Assembly (NCBI GenBank): GCA_964584315.1
Contig: CAZOZO010000012.1
Location: forward strand, 1 to 64,000
Direction: 5' to 3'
Length of the DNA stretch: 64,000 nt
Source of the DNA: CAXXOK01 sp964584315
GTDB taxonomy: Bacteria; Bacillota; Clostridia; Christensenellales; Aristaeellaceae
In this document: in pieces, positions 35,283 to 44,854 of the stretch
Layout of the letters: each line of letters begins with the position of its first letter
Numbering within the stretch: position 1 is the first letter of the stretch
Position numbers and translations under genes: made by a program
The notes under the pieces: generated by a model
The model's database searches: none
The model's input: only the letters and a program-made list of their open reading frames with translations
Told to the model about the DNA's origin: nothing

Positions 35283-35984
35283 TCAGAGCCGACTCAGCGT
35301 ATCGTCGGGCTTGAAACCCAGCTTCCTGTAGTGCTCGCCGCGCGTCTTGATGTCGTCTTCCAGCTGCATCCGCGCAAACTTCAGCACGTCCTCGGCGCAC
35401 TTGTAGGGGATGACCAGCACACCGTCATCGTCCGCGCAGATGATATCGCCGGGCTTAACCAGCACACCGCCGCAGTTTACGGGCAGGTTGGTGCCGCCAA
35501 ACGTCACGCGGCCATAGGCGTGCACGAAGGTGCGCCGCGTGCAAAACACGTTGGCGTTTTCCAGGTTGGTTTCGTAGGAGTCGCGGCAGCCGCCGTCGAT
35601 CACGGCGCCGGAGATGCCGCGGATCATTGTGTTCATGGCGATTTCAGAGCCCCATACGCCGCCTACGACACCGCCCATGTCGATGACCACGACCATATCC
35701 TTGGCCGTTTCTGCCGTGATGCCGCTCACAAAACGGTAGATGTCGTCGCAGCCCTTGCCAAGCTCTTCGCGCCACTGGGCGACGCTTTCGCACTTGACAA
35801 CCCCGTCCTGCTTGGGCAAAAGCTGCACAGTGTAGGCATACCCCTTGAATTCCATACCGGGGCGCAGCGGGCGCATCGCCTGGCACATGGTACCCTTGTC
35901 CACCAGGCCCAGCGCGTCCATGCCGTCCGACAGGTCGGCATTCCGGAACTTCCTGATTTCGCCGATGAGTTGATCGCGTGTCAT
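35283..35984 (-). CDS. RraA/HMG-aldolase superfamily protein
   Basis: The 233-aa protein belongs to the RraA-like superfamily, whose enzymes include 4-hydroxy-4-methyl-2-oxoglutarate aldolase and oxaloacetate decarboxylase. Visible features: DLSDGMDALG near the N-terminus, VVVIDMGGVVGGVWGSEI, the metal/pyruvate-site segment GAVIDGGCRDSYE with the conserved G-x-x-R-D, and PGDIICADDDGVLVIP. ATG 35984 follows AAGGAGACGG. It lies downstream of a CUT1 permease pair and probably belongs to that transcript. A hydroxy-acid or sugar-acid aldolase/decarboxylase is likely, but the substrate is unknown. Confidence 0.8.
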   Translation of the reverse strand: MTRDQLIGEIRKFRNADLSDGMDALGLVDKGTMCQAMRPLRPGMEFKGYAYTVQLLPKQDGVVKCESVAQWREELGKGCDDIYRFVSGITAETAKDMVVVIDMGGVVGGVWGSEIAMNTMIRGISGAVIDGGCRDSYETNLENANVFCTRRTFVHAYGRVTFGGTNLPVNCGGVLVKPGDIICADDDGVLVIPYKCAEDVLKFARMQLEDDIKTRGEHYRKLGFKPDDTLSRL

Positions 35985-36111
35985 GGTTTTCCGTCTCCTT
36001 CGTTGTGATGATTGTATACCGCATACGATTCCACAGGCGCATGTCCTCCGGTCGCGCGCAGCCCTGTGCTCCGGCAAAAGCGCGCCGCTTGGCATGGAAG
36101 TGGAATGCGCA

Positions 36112-36990
36112 TCAGTACAGGCTGTCCCGCTCCATCAGCTTGCGCATGGATATCGTTATCAGCATGGCCATCACAAAGATGACCATCGCGATCACGTTTC
36201 CGTAGCCCAGGTTGAAGTTCTGAAAAGCGTTGACGAAAAGGTGCATCGGCAGCAGCTCGGTGGCGTGGTTGGGTCCGCCGCCCGTCATGATATACACCAG
36301 GTCGAACGCGCGAAGCGCGCCGATGAGCTGCAGGATGATGACCATTTTGATGATGTCCCAGCTCAAGGGGATGATCATGTAGCGGATCATGCGAAAACCG
36401 CTCGCGCCGTCCAGCGTCGCGCTTTCGATCACTTCACCGGACATGTTCATGAAGCCCGAGTTGAACAAAATCACCTGTATGCCGCAGGAGGTCCACGTCT
36501 GTGCGATGATGATGGCCAGCAACGCCAGCGTCTGGTCGGAAAGGGGTGGAATATAGTAGGCTTTGAGGCCGATGGCAGTCATCAGCGGCTTGAGCAGCCC
36601 CATGCTTGGGCTGTAAATATAGCTCCAGATAAAACCTACGGCGACGGACGGCAGCACCGTGGGGATGAAAAACAGGGTCTTGAAGAGCCGGAAACCCCTG
36701 AGTTGCAAGTAAACCAGATACCCCAGAAAGAAGCCGATGATCACCTGCAGCGCCGTGGTGGCGACCATAAAGATGAGGGAGTTGGTCATGGACTTCCAGA
36801 ACTGCGAGGAGGTAAAGACCGACACATAGTTGCCAAACCCGATGAAGGATTTGGAGACCAGCGTATCCCATTTGAACAGGCTGAGCACTGCGGACTGCAA
36901 TATGGGGTAGAGCACAAGGTAGGCGTACAGGATCAGCCCGGGTAGAACGAACAGTATGACCGTTCTTCGGTTGCTCTTGGTGATGCGCAT
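36112..36990 (-). CDS. CUT1 sugar ABC transporter permease (MalF/UgpA type), second system
   Basis: The 292-aa protein has about six membrane helices and the EAA loop ESATLDGASGFRMIRYMIIPL. ATG 36990 is preferred; an in-frame start seven codons earlier is possible. It begins 28 bp after the stop of the partner permease and precedes the RraA-like gene. No ATPase is encoded nearby. Confidence 0.9.
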   Translation of the reverse strand: MRITKSNRRTVILFVLPGLILYAYLVLYPILQSAVLSLFKWDTLVSKSFIGFGNYVSVFTSSQFWKSMTNSLIFMVATTALQVIIGFFLGYLVYLQLRGFRLFKTLFFIPTVLPSVAVGFIWSYIYSPSMGLLKPLMTAIGLKAYYIPPLSDQTLALLAIIIAQTWTSCGIQVILFNSGFMNMSGEVIESATLDGASGFRMIRYMIIPLSWDIIKMVIILQLIGALRAFDLVYIMTGGGPNHATELLPMHLFVNAFQNFNLGYGNVIAMVIFVMAMLITISMRKLMERDSLY

Positions 36991-37018
36991 CGTATCAGGC
37001 CTTTCTTGCAAATGCCGT

Positions 37019-37906
37019 TTATCCTTTGATGGAACCGGCGATCATGCCCTTCTCAATTTTCTCCTGTGCAAAAATGTAAAACAGGATGCTGGGTGCCAGG
37101 GCTATCATGATGCCGGCGGCCAGTTGCGTATATTCGGAGTTGTATTCCGTGATGAAACCCATCAGGCCGATGGGCAGCGTTTTGAACTCCGGCTTGCTCA
37201 AGAGCAGCATGGAAACGAGCAGCTCGTTCCAGCAGGCCAGCAGCGCCAGCACCGATACGGTCACGATGCCGTCCCGTGAAAGCGGTACGATAATCTTGAA
37301 GAAAAGGCGGGAGGTCGAACAGCCGTCAATGAACGCACATTCCTCCAGCTCCCGGGGAATGCCGCTCATGAACCCCTCCAGAATGAAAATCGAAACCGGA
37401 ATGCGAAACGCCGCGTAGATCAGCGACAGCATGCCCAGACTGTTGAACTGGCCCAGTTCGTTTACCATCATGTACAGGGGGATCACGGCGGAGTGAATGG
37501 GTATCATCATACCGGCGATGGCTACGAAATAGAGCACCTTTTTGAAACGGAAACGGTAGCGGGCCAGCACAAAGCTGAACGGTGTGCAGGTGACTACGGT
37601 GATCAGGATGGTAAGTGCGGCGATATAGATGCTGTTGAGCAGGTAGCGGTCAATTTTGGAGCCCTGCCAAGCCTTTGCGTAATTGCTCCATACCCATACC
37701 TTGGGCGGCCCCCAAGTGTTCATGGTCAGGTCTGCCTGCGACTTTAAGGAGGAAAACAAAAGCCACAACAGCGGAAGGCATACGAGCAGTGAAAAGGCAA
37801 TCAGCGACAGGTAGATCCACACCTTTGTGCGCCTTTTGCCGATCATCAGCTGTGCGTTGGTCTCTGCCTTGGGCGCCGTATCCTGTTTCCTATTCCTGTT
37901 GCGCAT
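37019..37906 (-). CDS. CUT1 sugar ABC transporter permease (MalG/UgpE type), second system
   Basis: The 295-aa membrane protein has a basic cytoplasmic N-terminal tail of about 28 residues, six helices and the EAA loop ECAFIDGCSTSRLFFKIIVPL. It follows the binding-protein gene after an 85-bp gap that contains a strong hairpin. Confidence 0.9.
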   Translation of the reverse strand: MRNRNRKQDTAPKAETNAQLMIGKRRTKVWIYLSLIAFSLLVCLPLLWLLFSSLKSQADLTMNTWGPPKVWVWSNYAKAWQGSKIDRYLLNSIYIAALTILITVVTCTPFSFVLARYRFRFKKVLYFVAIAGMMIPIHSAVIPLYMMVNELGQFNSLGMLSLIYAAFRIPVSIFILEGFMSGIPRELEECAFIDGCSTSRLFFKIIVPLSRDGIVTVSVLALLACWNELLVSMLLLSKPEFKTLPIGLMGFITEYNSEYTQLAAGIMIALAPSILFYIFAQEKIEKGMIAGSIKG

Positions 37907-37940
37907 GGCGGCATATTTCTCCTTTTTTCGGCTGTGAATG

Positions 37941-37978
37941 CGTCACCGCGCTTTCCACCACAAGAAAGCGCGGTGACG
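37941..37978 (-). terminator. intercistronic hairpin after second CUT1 binding-protein gene
   Basis: A perfect 15-bp stem, CGTCACCGCGCTTTC (37941-37955) with GAAAGCGCGGTGACG (37964-37978), has an 8-nt loop. It lies just after the binding-protein stop and before the permease genes. Like its counterparts at 12085 and 51885 it probably stabilises the upstream message or causes partial termination. Confidence 0.7.
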
Positions 37979-37991
37979 GGATCGGGTCAGG

Positions 37992-39317
37992 TTACTGGGC
38001 GTTCACATAATCCTCGGCCGCTTTTTGTACTTCGGCTACGGCGGCATCCACATCGTACTCACCGGTGATGATGCCCGGCATGGCCGTTTTCTTGATCGCA
38101 AGGTCCACGGCGGGGGGCGCGATGGTGTCCATCGAGGGGATGTATGCCCCGGCGGTGCGGTAAGCCTGAATGAGCTCGTTCATCACGCTGGAAACTTTGG
38201 TGGCGTCATAGTCTGCAATGCCTGCGTATACGAAGCCGCCGCCCTCCATGATGGGGATGTTGAACTCAGGGCTGCAAATGTCGCGAGCCAACTGGATGCA
38301 CAGATCCTGCTTCTCTTCCGACAGGCCGGAGGCAACGAAGAAACCGGTAATGTTGCCGCCAACGCGCACATTCGGGTCGCCGTCGGGGCAGTCTGTCATG
38401 GTGGGGAAGTCCACACGGCCCAGCTTGGCGAGGAATTCCGGCCCGCCGGCGGTGTTGAAGTTACCGGGCTTCCAGGCGCCCTCGTAGTACATGGCTGCCT
38501 CGCCGCGGGCAAAAAGCTGGTCAGCCTCTGTGGCGCTCATGCCCAGCACGCCCTTGGGGAACGCGCCCGCGTCCACCAACTGCTTAAACTTGGTCATCAT
38601 GGTCACAAAGCCGTAGGCGGGGTCATTCCAGCTGGTTTTATGTTCGCCAAGGGTAAGCTCGGTGAAGTTGGCAAGGCCCGCAGCACGCACGAGCAGCGCG
38701 GAAGCCATCCATGCAAAGCGACCATCCTTGCCGCCGGTTACCAACGTAGCGATGCCCTGCGCGTTGGTTTGCGGCACCAGCGCCAGCAGTTCGTCAAACG
38801 TCGTGGGTACCTGCCAGCCGTACTGCGCGAACAGGTCCTTGTTGTAGTACAGGCCGTCGATGGAGCCTTCCTGCGGGGCCAGCATGATCTTGCCATCCAG
38901 CGTGGAGGCGAAGGTAAGCGATTTTTCAGAGAACCACTGCTTGAACTCGGGGTAGCGCGGATCTGCGAATACGCCTGACCAGTCGATGATCATGTCGTCC
39001 TTGATAAACTCGCGGGCATAGCTCAGCGGGCACCAGGACACATCGGGGGGGTTGCCGGCGGCCATTTCCACCGTCAGCTTCGTGCGGGCGTCGCCGGTGG
39101 GCAGCGCGTCGTGCGTGATGCTGACGTTCGGGTGCTCCACGGCCCATGTGGCCAGCAGCGCTTCGATCTGGCCATAGGCGGCTGAGCCAACGGTCCACGG
39201 CGTTAGCAGACGGATCTCGATCTTGTCCTCCGCAAACGCGAACGAAGACACCAGCAGCGAAACGAGCATCACCATGGCCAGAACCGCGGACATCCGCTTC
39301 TTCCAAGTCTTTTTCAT
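37992..39317 (-). CDS. CUT1-family extracellular sugar-binding protein, second system
   Basis: The 441-aa SBP_bac_1-type protein has a signal peptide ending SSFAFA at about residue 29 and no lipobox. YNKDLFAQYGWQVPTTFDEL and FARGEAAMYYEGAWKPGNF are family landmarks. ATG 39317 is chosen for the AAGGAGG nine bases upstream. It delivers a glycan fragment to the permeases at 37019 and 36112. Control by the YesMN pair at 40169-43521 is likely from position. Confidence 0.9.
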   Translation of the reverse strand: MKKTWKKRMSAVLAMVMLVSLLVSSFAFAEDKIEIRLLTPWTVGSAAYGQIEALLATWAVEHPNVSITHDALPTGDARTKLTVEMAAGNPPDVSWCPLSYAREFIKDDMIIDWSGVFADPRYPEFKQWFSEKSLTFASTLDGKIMLAPQEGSIDGLYYNKDLFAQYGWQVPTTFDELLALVPQTNAQGIATLVTGGKDGRFAWMASALLVRAAGLANFTELTLGEHKTSWNDPAYGFVTMMTKFKQLVDAGAFPKGVLGMSATEADQLFARGEAAMYYEGAWKPGNFNTAGGPEFLAKLGRVDFPTMTDCPDGDPNVRVGGNITGFFVASGLSEEKQDLCIQLARDICSPEFNIPIMEGGGFVYAGIADYDATKVSSVMNELIQAYRTAGAYIPSMDTIAPPAVDLAIKKTAMPGIITGEYDVDAAVAEVQKAAEDYVNAQ

Positions 39318-39370
39318 TGAGCAATCCTCCTTCATTATTATCACCCCAGGTTCGTGGGGTAGACATACGA

Positions 39371-39799
39371 CTAGCGTGGCACCAGCGTTGCGATGTTATC
39401 ATCGTTCTTGCGGCGGGCAAGCGACAGGCCGCTTACCTCGAGAAGCGTGATCTCCGCCAGGTACAAAACCGTGGTGCCGTTTTCCAAGTGCCCCGTATAG
39501 GCGGCGCCGGTATCGGATACCACCATGTGGAAGTGGGGCTGGCCGTCCACCACCATGCCTTGCAGCGAAGCCAGCTCCATGGGCCGCTCCAGCGTGACAA
39601 ACTCGTCCTCCGGCTCGCGCCCCAGCCCTACTACGCGGTGGAGCACCACCTTTTGCAGGGAGCCGATCGCGCTGGTAAGGATCGCGTCGCAGATGCGTTC
39701 CTCGCGGATCAGGCTTTCGATGCTTTCCAGCAGCAGATCGCCGCGCTGGAGCCCCAGTACGAATACGCGGCCCGTACCCTGTCCCTGATAGCGAACCAT
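39371..39799 (-). CDS. PPC/DUF296-domain protein
   Basis: The 142-aa single-domain protein is of the PPC (plants and prokaryotes conserved, DUF296) fold. It contains the family core ESIESLIREERICDAILTSAIGSL, a metal-binding-like cluster HFHMVVSD followed by TGHLENGTTVLYLAEI. It is a clear paralogue of the protein encoded at 45053. Bacterial PPC proteins form trimers of uncertain function. It lies 54 bp upstream of the binding-protein gene in the same orientation and is probably the first gene of that operon. Confidence 0.8.
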   Translation of the reverse strand: MVRYQGQGTGRVFVLGLQRGDLLLESIESLIREERICDAILTSAIGSLQKVVLHRVVGLGREPEDEFVTLERPMELASLQGMVVDGQPHFHMVVSDTGAAYTGHLENGTTVLYLAEITLLEVSGLSLARRKNDDNIATLVPR

Positions 39800-39858
39800 G
39801 GCCCCATCTCCCTAAAACATGTCATTTGCTAGTATATTTTTTGCCAGATGATATATTC

Positions 39859-39886
39859 ATTATCCCTTTTCACACCGCGAAGACAA
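39859..39886 (-). promoter_or_regulatory. putative promoter of the DUF296-CUT1 operon
   Basis: On the minus strand TTGTCT (39886-39881), 16 bp, GATAAT (39864-39859). It is the best match upstream of 39799; the evidence is only box similarity. The remaining 39887-40168 contains no gene. Confidence 0.4.
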
Positions 39887-40168
39887 TATACACGATGCAG
39901 ATAACTTGACCTTCCTTCCAAAAACCTGTGTCGCGTGTAATCAAAACATGCACAAAACCATGATTCCTTGCACAATTTTCGAAATGAAGGCAATGCCACC
40001 GCAACGTTGCCGTAGCCTGCCGAGGAATGCCGGCCCGCACCGACGGCGCGCCCCCGCGGCATCACAAAAAAACGCTCCGCCATTGTGCTTGAACCGTTCG
40101 CAAATCTCTTGGCAGGCGTTTTCTCCTATGCAGTTTCCATGACGGCCTGCCATCGGGCCGCACTACGG

Positions 40169-41740
40169 CTAGGATTCGCGCGTGGCAAAGCTCTGATATT
40201 GCCCCGGCGTGCAGCCCGCATGTCGCTTAAAGAGCTTATTGAAGTAGCAAACGTTGTCAAAACCCAGCAAATAGGCGGTTTCGTATACCTTGTGCCCACC
40301 CTTGCGGATGATTTCCTTGGCATACTCGATTTTGGCCTGATTGACATACTCCGTAAACTTCATGCCCGTGGCCTTGGTGAATAGCGTGGACAGGTACCCT
40401 ATGCTGATGCCCAGCGCGGTTGCGACGTCGTGCAGCGATACCGGCTCGGAGATATGTTCCTGCACGTAGCGCTTCGCCTTTTTGATGACGGGGTGCACAT
40501 GCTTGCCATCCTCCGCTTCCAAAAAGCCCAGCACAAAGTCCGTATACTGACCAAACCAAGTCGAAAGCTCGTTGGCTGTTTTGAATACGTAAATTTGCTC
40601 GGATGACAGAAGCGCCGCCTGCTTGTCCGCGGCGAAGGCCTCGCCCAGCCGCAGATCGCACATGCATACGATCTGGTTGACCCAATCGCAAGCCTCGCCG
40701 CGCTTGGCAAACGTGGCGATGGAGAGGGCAACCTGCCGGTAAGCCTCACGGATGGCCGCCGTGTCCCGAAGCATCAGGGCGCGGTTCAGGCGCTCCGCAA
40801 GCTGTATGTCCCGCTCGGGCACGGGCGGCTGCGGATCCGGGTCGGTGGCGAAGTGCACGGTATGAAACCCGCTGCGAAAGATGCGATGGATGGCATGCCT
40901 CGCCTGCCGGTAAGCGGGCCGAAGATCGGCAGACGTTTGACACGGTTCGCTGAAGGCGATGGCGGAGTCGATGTTGACATAGGTTTTGAGCATTTGCAGC
41001 ATGACCTTCCCCATCGCCTCCAGCTGGCTACGCTCAAAGGCGTCGCCAAACATGGCCAGCACAAACTCGCCGCCGCCGCCCCATTCCAGCGCGCAGCCAG
41101 CGTAGAAGTTATCCTGTATCGCCTCCAGGATATCCACAATGGTAAGCTCGATGTGCTTGGCATCCTGCGGCGAGTAGCGCTCCATGTTCATGTACAGGTT
41201 GCTGTTGATCAACCCCAGCGTGATTAATGCGCCATCCGCAGGCAAAGGCAGGCCCAAGCCCCGCTCCGCGTCCTCGCTGCTTGAACCGATAGCCAGCTTG
41301 ATACGGTGCCGCAGGGCAAGCTTGCCGCTTTCGGCACCGTGCTCGTCTGCGGGTGCATCCTGCGCGAGGGTTTCCTCGCGCAGGGTCATAAGCAGCTCTG
41401 ACAACGATTCGCGGCTCAGGTTCAGCTTGAGAAGGTAGTCGGTGGCGCCATGTTTCATGGCTTCGCGCACCATTTCATATTCATTGTAGCCGGACAGCAC
41501 CCACACGCACACCTCGGGATACTTCTTCTTGACGGCGCGGGTCAGTTCGATGCCGTTATATTTCGGCATCACGATATCCGTGATCACCAGTTGCGGGCGC
41601 AGCTTGTCCACCAGCTTCAGGGCCGCCTCGCCGTTGGCCGCTTCACCCACCACTTCATAACCCAGCTCGTTCCAAGGCACCAGCGATTTCAGGCCTACGC
41701 GAACCAGCGCTTCATCATCTACCAACAGGACGCGGATCAT
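40169..41740 (-). CDS. YesN-type response regulator with AraC output, second system
   Basis: The 523-aa protein has a receiver domain (LLVDDEALVRVG; phospho-acceptor Asp55 in LVITDIVMPKYNG; SGYNEYEM; LLKLN), a long central region of about 270 residues of the kind seen in large YesN proteins, and two C-terminal AraC helix-turn-helices (SLHDVATALGISIGYLSTLF; VYETAYLLGFDNVCYFNKLF). Its start overlaps the stop of the kinase gene. It probably activates the adjacent leftward DUF296-CUT1 operon. Confidence 0.92.
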   Translation of the reverse strand: MIRVLLVDDEALVRVGLKSLVPWNELGYEVVGEAANGEAALKLVDKLRPQLVITDIVMPKYNGIELTRAVKKKYPEVCVWVLSGYNEYEMVREAMKHGATDYLLKLNLSRESLSELLMTLREETLAQDAPADEHGAESGKLALRHRIKLAIGSSSEDAERGLGLPLPADGALITLGLINSNLYMNMERYSPQDAKHIELTIVDILEAIQDNFYAGCALEWGGGGEFVLAMFGDAFERSQLEAMGKVMLQMLKTYVNIDSAIAFSEPCQTSADLRPAYRQARHAIHRIFRSGFHTVHFATDPDPQPPVPERDIQLAERLNRALMLRDTAAIREAYRQVALSIATFAKRGEACDWVNQIVCMCDLRLGEAFAADKQAALLSSEQIYVFKTANELSTWFGQYTDFVLGFLEAEDGKHVHPVIKKAKRYVQEHISEPVSLHDVATALGISIGYLSTLFTKATGMKFTEYVNQAKIEYAKEIIRKGGHKVYETAYLLGFDNVCYFNKLFKRHAGCTPGQYQSFATRES

Positions 41741-43521
41741 GTTACCTCCCCCTTTCTGACTGCGGGGATGCGCAGGGATACCAGCGTATAGCCGCCCAAC
41801 TCGCTGGAAAACGTCAGGGAATAATCGCCGCCGAACACCATCTGCAACCGCTGTGCAATGTTGGACAGGCCCACGCTGCTGTAACGCAGCCCCTTGTCCT
41901 CCTCTTTGTCCACCAGCAGCATGGACAGCCTGTCCGGCGCGATGCCGATGCCGTTGTCGCGGATGGTGATGTGAAGCGTTTGGCCCTCCAGCCAGCCCCT
42001 GACCTCAATCACGCCCATGCCGTGCTTTTCCGATAGCCCGTGCACGATCGCGTTTTCGACGATCGGTTGCAGTGTGAATTTGGGGATCAGATACGGCAGC
42101 GCGTCCGGCGCAATGTCGAAATCCGCCTTAAGCAGACCGTTGCGGCGCACCATCTGGATGTCCAGATATTTCTCCAACAGGAACATTTCCTCGCTAAGCG
42201 GGATCAGGTCCGATACGCCTTTGGCGCTTTCCCGGAGCAACACGCCCAGCGACGTTACCATGTCGTAGATACCGCTTGATTTTTGAATCTGCGCCATCAT
42301 CCTGACCGAGTTGAGCACATTGTAGACAAAGTGCGGGTTGATCTGGTTTTGCAGCACCTTAAACTCAAGGATGCTCTTTTTCTGTTCGTCCTCCTTGGCT
42401 TTGATGAGCAGCAGCTTGAGGTCTGCGGCCATGCTGTTCATCCCTCGGCCGAGGGTGCCCAGCTCATCGTCGCCCTCAATGTCAGGCGCAGCGTCAAACT
42501 CGCCATGAGCGATGGCTTGCATGCGCTTCATCAGGCGGCCGATCGGGCGCGTGAGCATACCGGTGATCAGCACCGCAAGCACTGAACCCAGCCCCACGAT
42601 GAGGATGATGATCTTGAGTGCTTCGCGGGAAACATCGGCCTTTTTGTTTTCCAGCAGCGCGCTGTTCACCAGCTGCACCGAGTAGAAATTGCCAAAAGAG
42701 GAACGTGCCAGAAACGCCAGCGCGCTGCGCTCCTGATAGGTTGCGGTAAAGTTCTGGTCGTCCTCCTCGGCCTCAAGGCGCGCAAGCACCGGCTGGCAAT
42801 CCAGCACGGTGCCCAGCAATCCGGGTGTTTTGCTGTAGATCACTCGACCGTCCTGGTCGATCAGGAACAGGTCGTAGCCGTCGGGCTGCCGCAGGTTGTA
42901 CAGCACGCGCCCGATGACGCTCACCGAATAACTGATGTACTGCCAACCCACCTGCTTGCGCGTGTCCGAATAGATGACGGCGCGCACGGTCGGTAGGCAG
43001 TAGTCGTCCACCCGCTGGGTGGCGGGGTTGGGCTGAAGCCCCAGCCACGAAAAATCCATGCGGTTTTGGTTGGCCACCAGCCAGTCCTGCGCCATCAATG
43101 TTTGTAGGGAAGTGTTATAGGCCTCGTCTCCACTGGTCAGGCCGATGCCATTCTCGCCTTCGATGATGATGCTGAGGATATCGTTGCTGATGGCGGAGCT
43201 CACGATGTGGTCGGCGATGTTTTTCATGACCATGGATACATCGCGGTCCAAATTATTGATGGGGCTGTTGTAATCACGCACGAGGATCTTGTCGATATCG
43301 CGGTTGACGAACAGCCAGTCCGACAGGTTTTTACATGCGTCCAGCTGCCGATCCACGATGTTCATGATGAAGCGGATGTTGCTGCTGGTTGCCTCCAGCA
43401 GGTTGCGCTCCACCAGCGCGTTGGAGTAGCCGGAGTACAGCAGATAGATGGATGCCGCGGCCAACATCAGGATCAGCGTAAAGATCAGGATCAGTTTGGT
43501 TTTGAGCTTGTGGATGCCCAT
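41737..43521 (-). CDS. YesM-type sensor histidine kinase, second system
   Basis: The 594-aa membrane kinase has an N-terminal helix (about 7-28), an extracytoplasmic sensor region to about 290, a second helix (KIIILIVGLGSVLAVLITGM), HAMP (LTRPIGRLMKRMQAIAHGEF), the His_kinase motif INPHFVYNVLNS (His397), and HATPase motifs VENAIVHG and DNGIGI. It is paired with the overlapping regulator gene. Confidence 0.93.
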   Translation of the reverse strand: MGIHKLKTKLILIFTLILMLAAASIYLLYSGYSNALVERNLLEATSSNIRFIMNIVDRQLDACKNLSDWLFVNRDIDKILVRDYNSPINNLDRDVSMVMKNIADHIVSSAISNDILSIIIEGENGIGLTSGDEAYNTSLQTLMAQDWLVANQNRMDFSWLGLQPNPATQRVDDYCLPTVRAVIYSDTRKQVGWQYISYSVSVIGRVLYNLRQPDGYDLFLIDQDGRVIYSKTPGLLGTVLDCQPVLARLEAEEDDQNFTATYQERSALAFLARSSFGNFYSVQLVNSALLENKKADVSREALKIIILIVGLGSVLAVLITGMLTRPIGRLMKRMQAIAHGEFDAAPDIEGDDELGTLGRGMNSMAADLKLLLIKAKEDEQKKSILEFKVLQNQINPHFVYNVLNSVRMMAQIQKSSGIYDMVTSLGVLLRESAKGVSDLIPLSEEMFLLEKYLDIQMVRRNGLLKADFDIAPDALPYLIPKFTLQPIVENAIVHGLSEKHGMGVIEVRGWLEGQTLHITIRDNGIGIAPDRLSMLLVDKEEDKGLRYSSVGLSNIAQRLQMVFGGDYSLTFSSELGGYTLVSLRIPAVRKGEVT

Positions 43522-44024
43522 GCGTATACCCCCAGTTCAGCAAGCAGGCGCGCAGCATGCGACCCATCCCCTTGTATGGTTACAAACTTCCATCGCATGC
43601 CTGTTGCCGTGCACGCTGCTGCGTGCGCACGGGAAGGATTGCCTTTGAAAGCTTGCATGATTACATCCTTCCCTTTGGTGGCAAGGAGAAGGACGGGGCA
43701 TGGCGGGCAGCTGCCGCGGTAGGGGGCAAGATGACGCCGCGGCCTGCGGGCGATGGACAGCGCTGCACCGCGTCACGGAGGCAAAACCAGGCGGCGCGGG
43801 CGCGGCCCGCACAGGCAACGCTGGGCTGTGCGCAGCGGTATGGCGCCGTTCAGACCTAACATGGGTTCAAGAAACACAGCCGCCTGTCCGCCTGCACAAC
43901 CGCCGCGGCGTTGTGCTCGCGGCGCCCGTTGGGCAGGGTTAGGGGCTTATCGTTGTATGGGCCGTCCCCGCGCTTAGGGGGCGCGATGCCGCCGCGGGCG
44001 GGACGTCTGGCTACGGTTTGGTCA
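43522..44024. other. GC-rich gap without recognised gene
   Basis: About 500 bp lie between the divergently placed ends of the kinase and GntR genes. It is very GC-rich and has several short open frames with arginine-rich translations typical of non-coding GC-rich DNA. No promoter or RNA structure is obvious beyond the hairpin at its right end. Confidence 0.4.
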
Positions 44025-44047
44025 GACTGACCGACCGGCGGTCAGTC
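44025..44047 (-). terminator. hairpin at the 3' end of the GntR gene
   Basis: GACTGACCG (44025-44033) pairs with CGGTCAGTC (44039-44047), ACCGG loop, overlapping the stop codon of the leftward GntR gene. No T-run, so termination is uncertain. Confidence 0.4.
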
Positions 44048-44695
44048 GATATGCTGCATCAGTACCTGCGTATCCTTCATCAGCTGGATATGGCGTTGGT
44101 TCAGGCAACTGACCACGGACTTATTGCGCTGCTCGATGGCCTTTACCAGATCCAGATGGTCGTTCCAGGAGGTTTCGATCACGGACTGGCTGTATTTCAC
44201 GTTTTTGAGGTTGTTGCGCGCGATGATGAGGGTGTTTTCAACTTCCTGTATGTATTTGGACAGGCGCGCGGAATTGGCGATCTTGGCGATGCGGATGTGA
44301 AAGCCGATATCCGCGTGCATATGACGCTTGGACTTCTCTTCCGGCGAAAGCTCCATGAACGCTTTTACGTAGGCGTAAAGATCGTCGATATCCTTTTGGG
44401 TGGCGATTTCGATGCATTTCTTGCAGGAAAGCTCTTCCAGCACGATGCGCAGGTCGATCAGGTCCAGCAGTTCCTTTTCCGATATCTCAATGCAGTAGAG
44501 ACCCCTGCGTTTGACCGAATTGATAAAGCCGTTCTGGCACAGCTGATTCATGGCCTCCCGCACGGGGGTGCGGCTGATTTCCAGCGAGTCCGCGATTTCG
44601 CCCTCCATGATCCGCTCGCCCGGTTTGATCTGGCCGCTCAAGATCATATTGAGGATCGAATTATAGGCTGAATCCACAAGGTTGGGGTGTGTCAT
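44042..44695 (-). CDS. GntR-family (FadR/FCD type) transcriptional regulator
   Basis: The 217-aa protein has an N-terminal winged helix (NMILSGQIKPGERIMEGEIADSL, RTPVREAMNQL) and a C-terminal FCD ligand domain with the metal-site residues D..R and HADIGFHIRIA. The start at 44695 follows AAGGAG; a longer frame to 44881 would run through the promoter and leader hairpin. Its promoter contains the perfect palindrome AATGTATACATT over the -10 box, so it is probably autorepressed. Sugar acids are frequent ligands of this subfamily, in keeping with the rightward catabolic operon it is divergent from. Confidence 0.9.
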   Translation of the reverse strand: MTHPNLVDSAYNSILNMILSGQIKPGERIMEGEIADSLEISRTPVREAMNQLCQNGFINSVKRRGLYCIEISEKELLDLIDLRIVLEELSCKKCIEIATQKDIDDLYAYVKAFMELSPEEKSKRHMHADIGFHIRIAKIANSARLSKYIQEVENTLIIARNNLKNVKYSQSVIETSWNDHLDLVKAIEQRNKSVVSCLNQRHIQLMKDTQVLMQHID

Positions 44696-44763
44696 ACTGG
44701 TCAGCTCCTTGTTCCATTTGGATAGATACGATGCCCGGAGACCATATGCGTTCATAACAGTCA

Positions 44764-44803
44764 ATGGGGGTGACGTACGCAAAGTACGTTCAACACCCCC
44801 AAT
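44764..44803 (-). promoter_or_regulatory. leader hairpin of the GntR transcript
   Basis: GGGGGTG and CACCCCC form the outer stem and ACGTAC/GTACGT the inner stem around GCAAA, with a small bulge. It lies in the roughly 150-nt leader between the predicted start of transcription and the GntR start codon. Its function is unknown; attenuation or mRNA protection is possible. Confidence 0.45.
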
Positions 44804-44842
44804 AGCCGCATTGCCAGAAATCTTCATGCTTTCAGATTTCCG

Positions 44843-44854
44843 AATGTATACATT
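44843..44854 (-). promoter_or_regulatory. GntR autoregulatory operator AATGTATACATT
   Basis: This is a perfect 12-bp palindrome overlapping the -10 box by three bases. FCD-type GntR regulators commonly bind TGTATACA-like palindromes. Identity of the bound protein is inferred from position. Confidence 0.6.
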
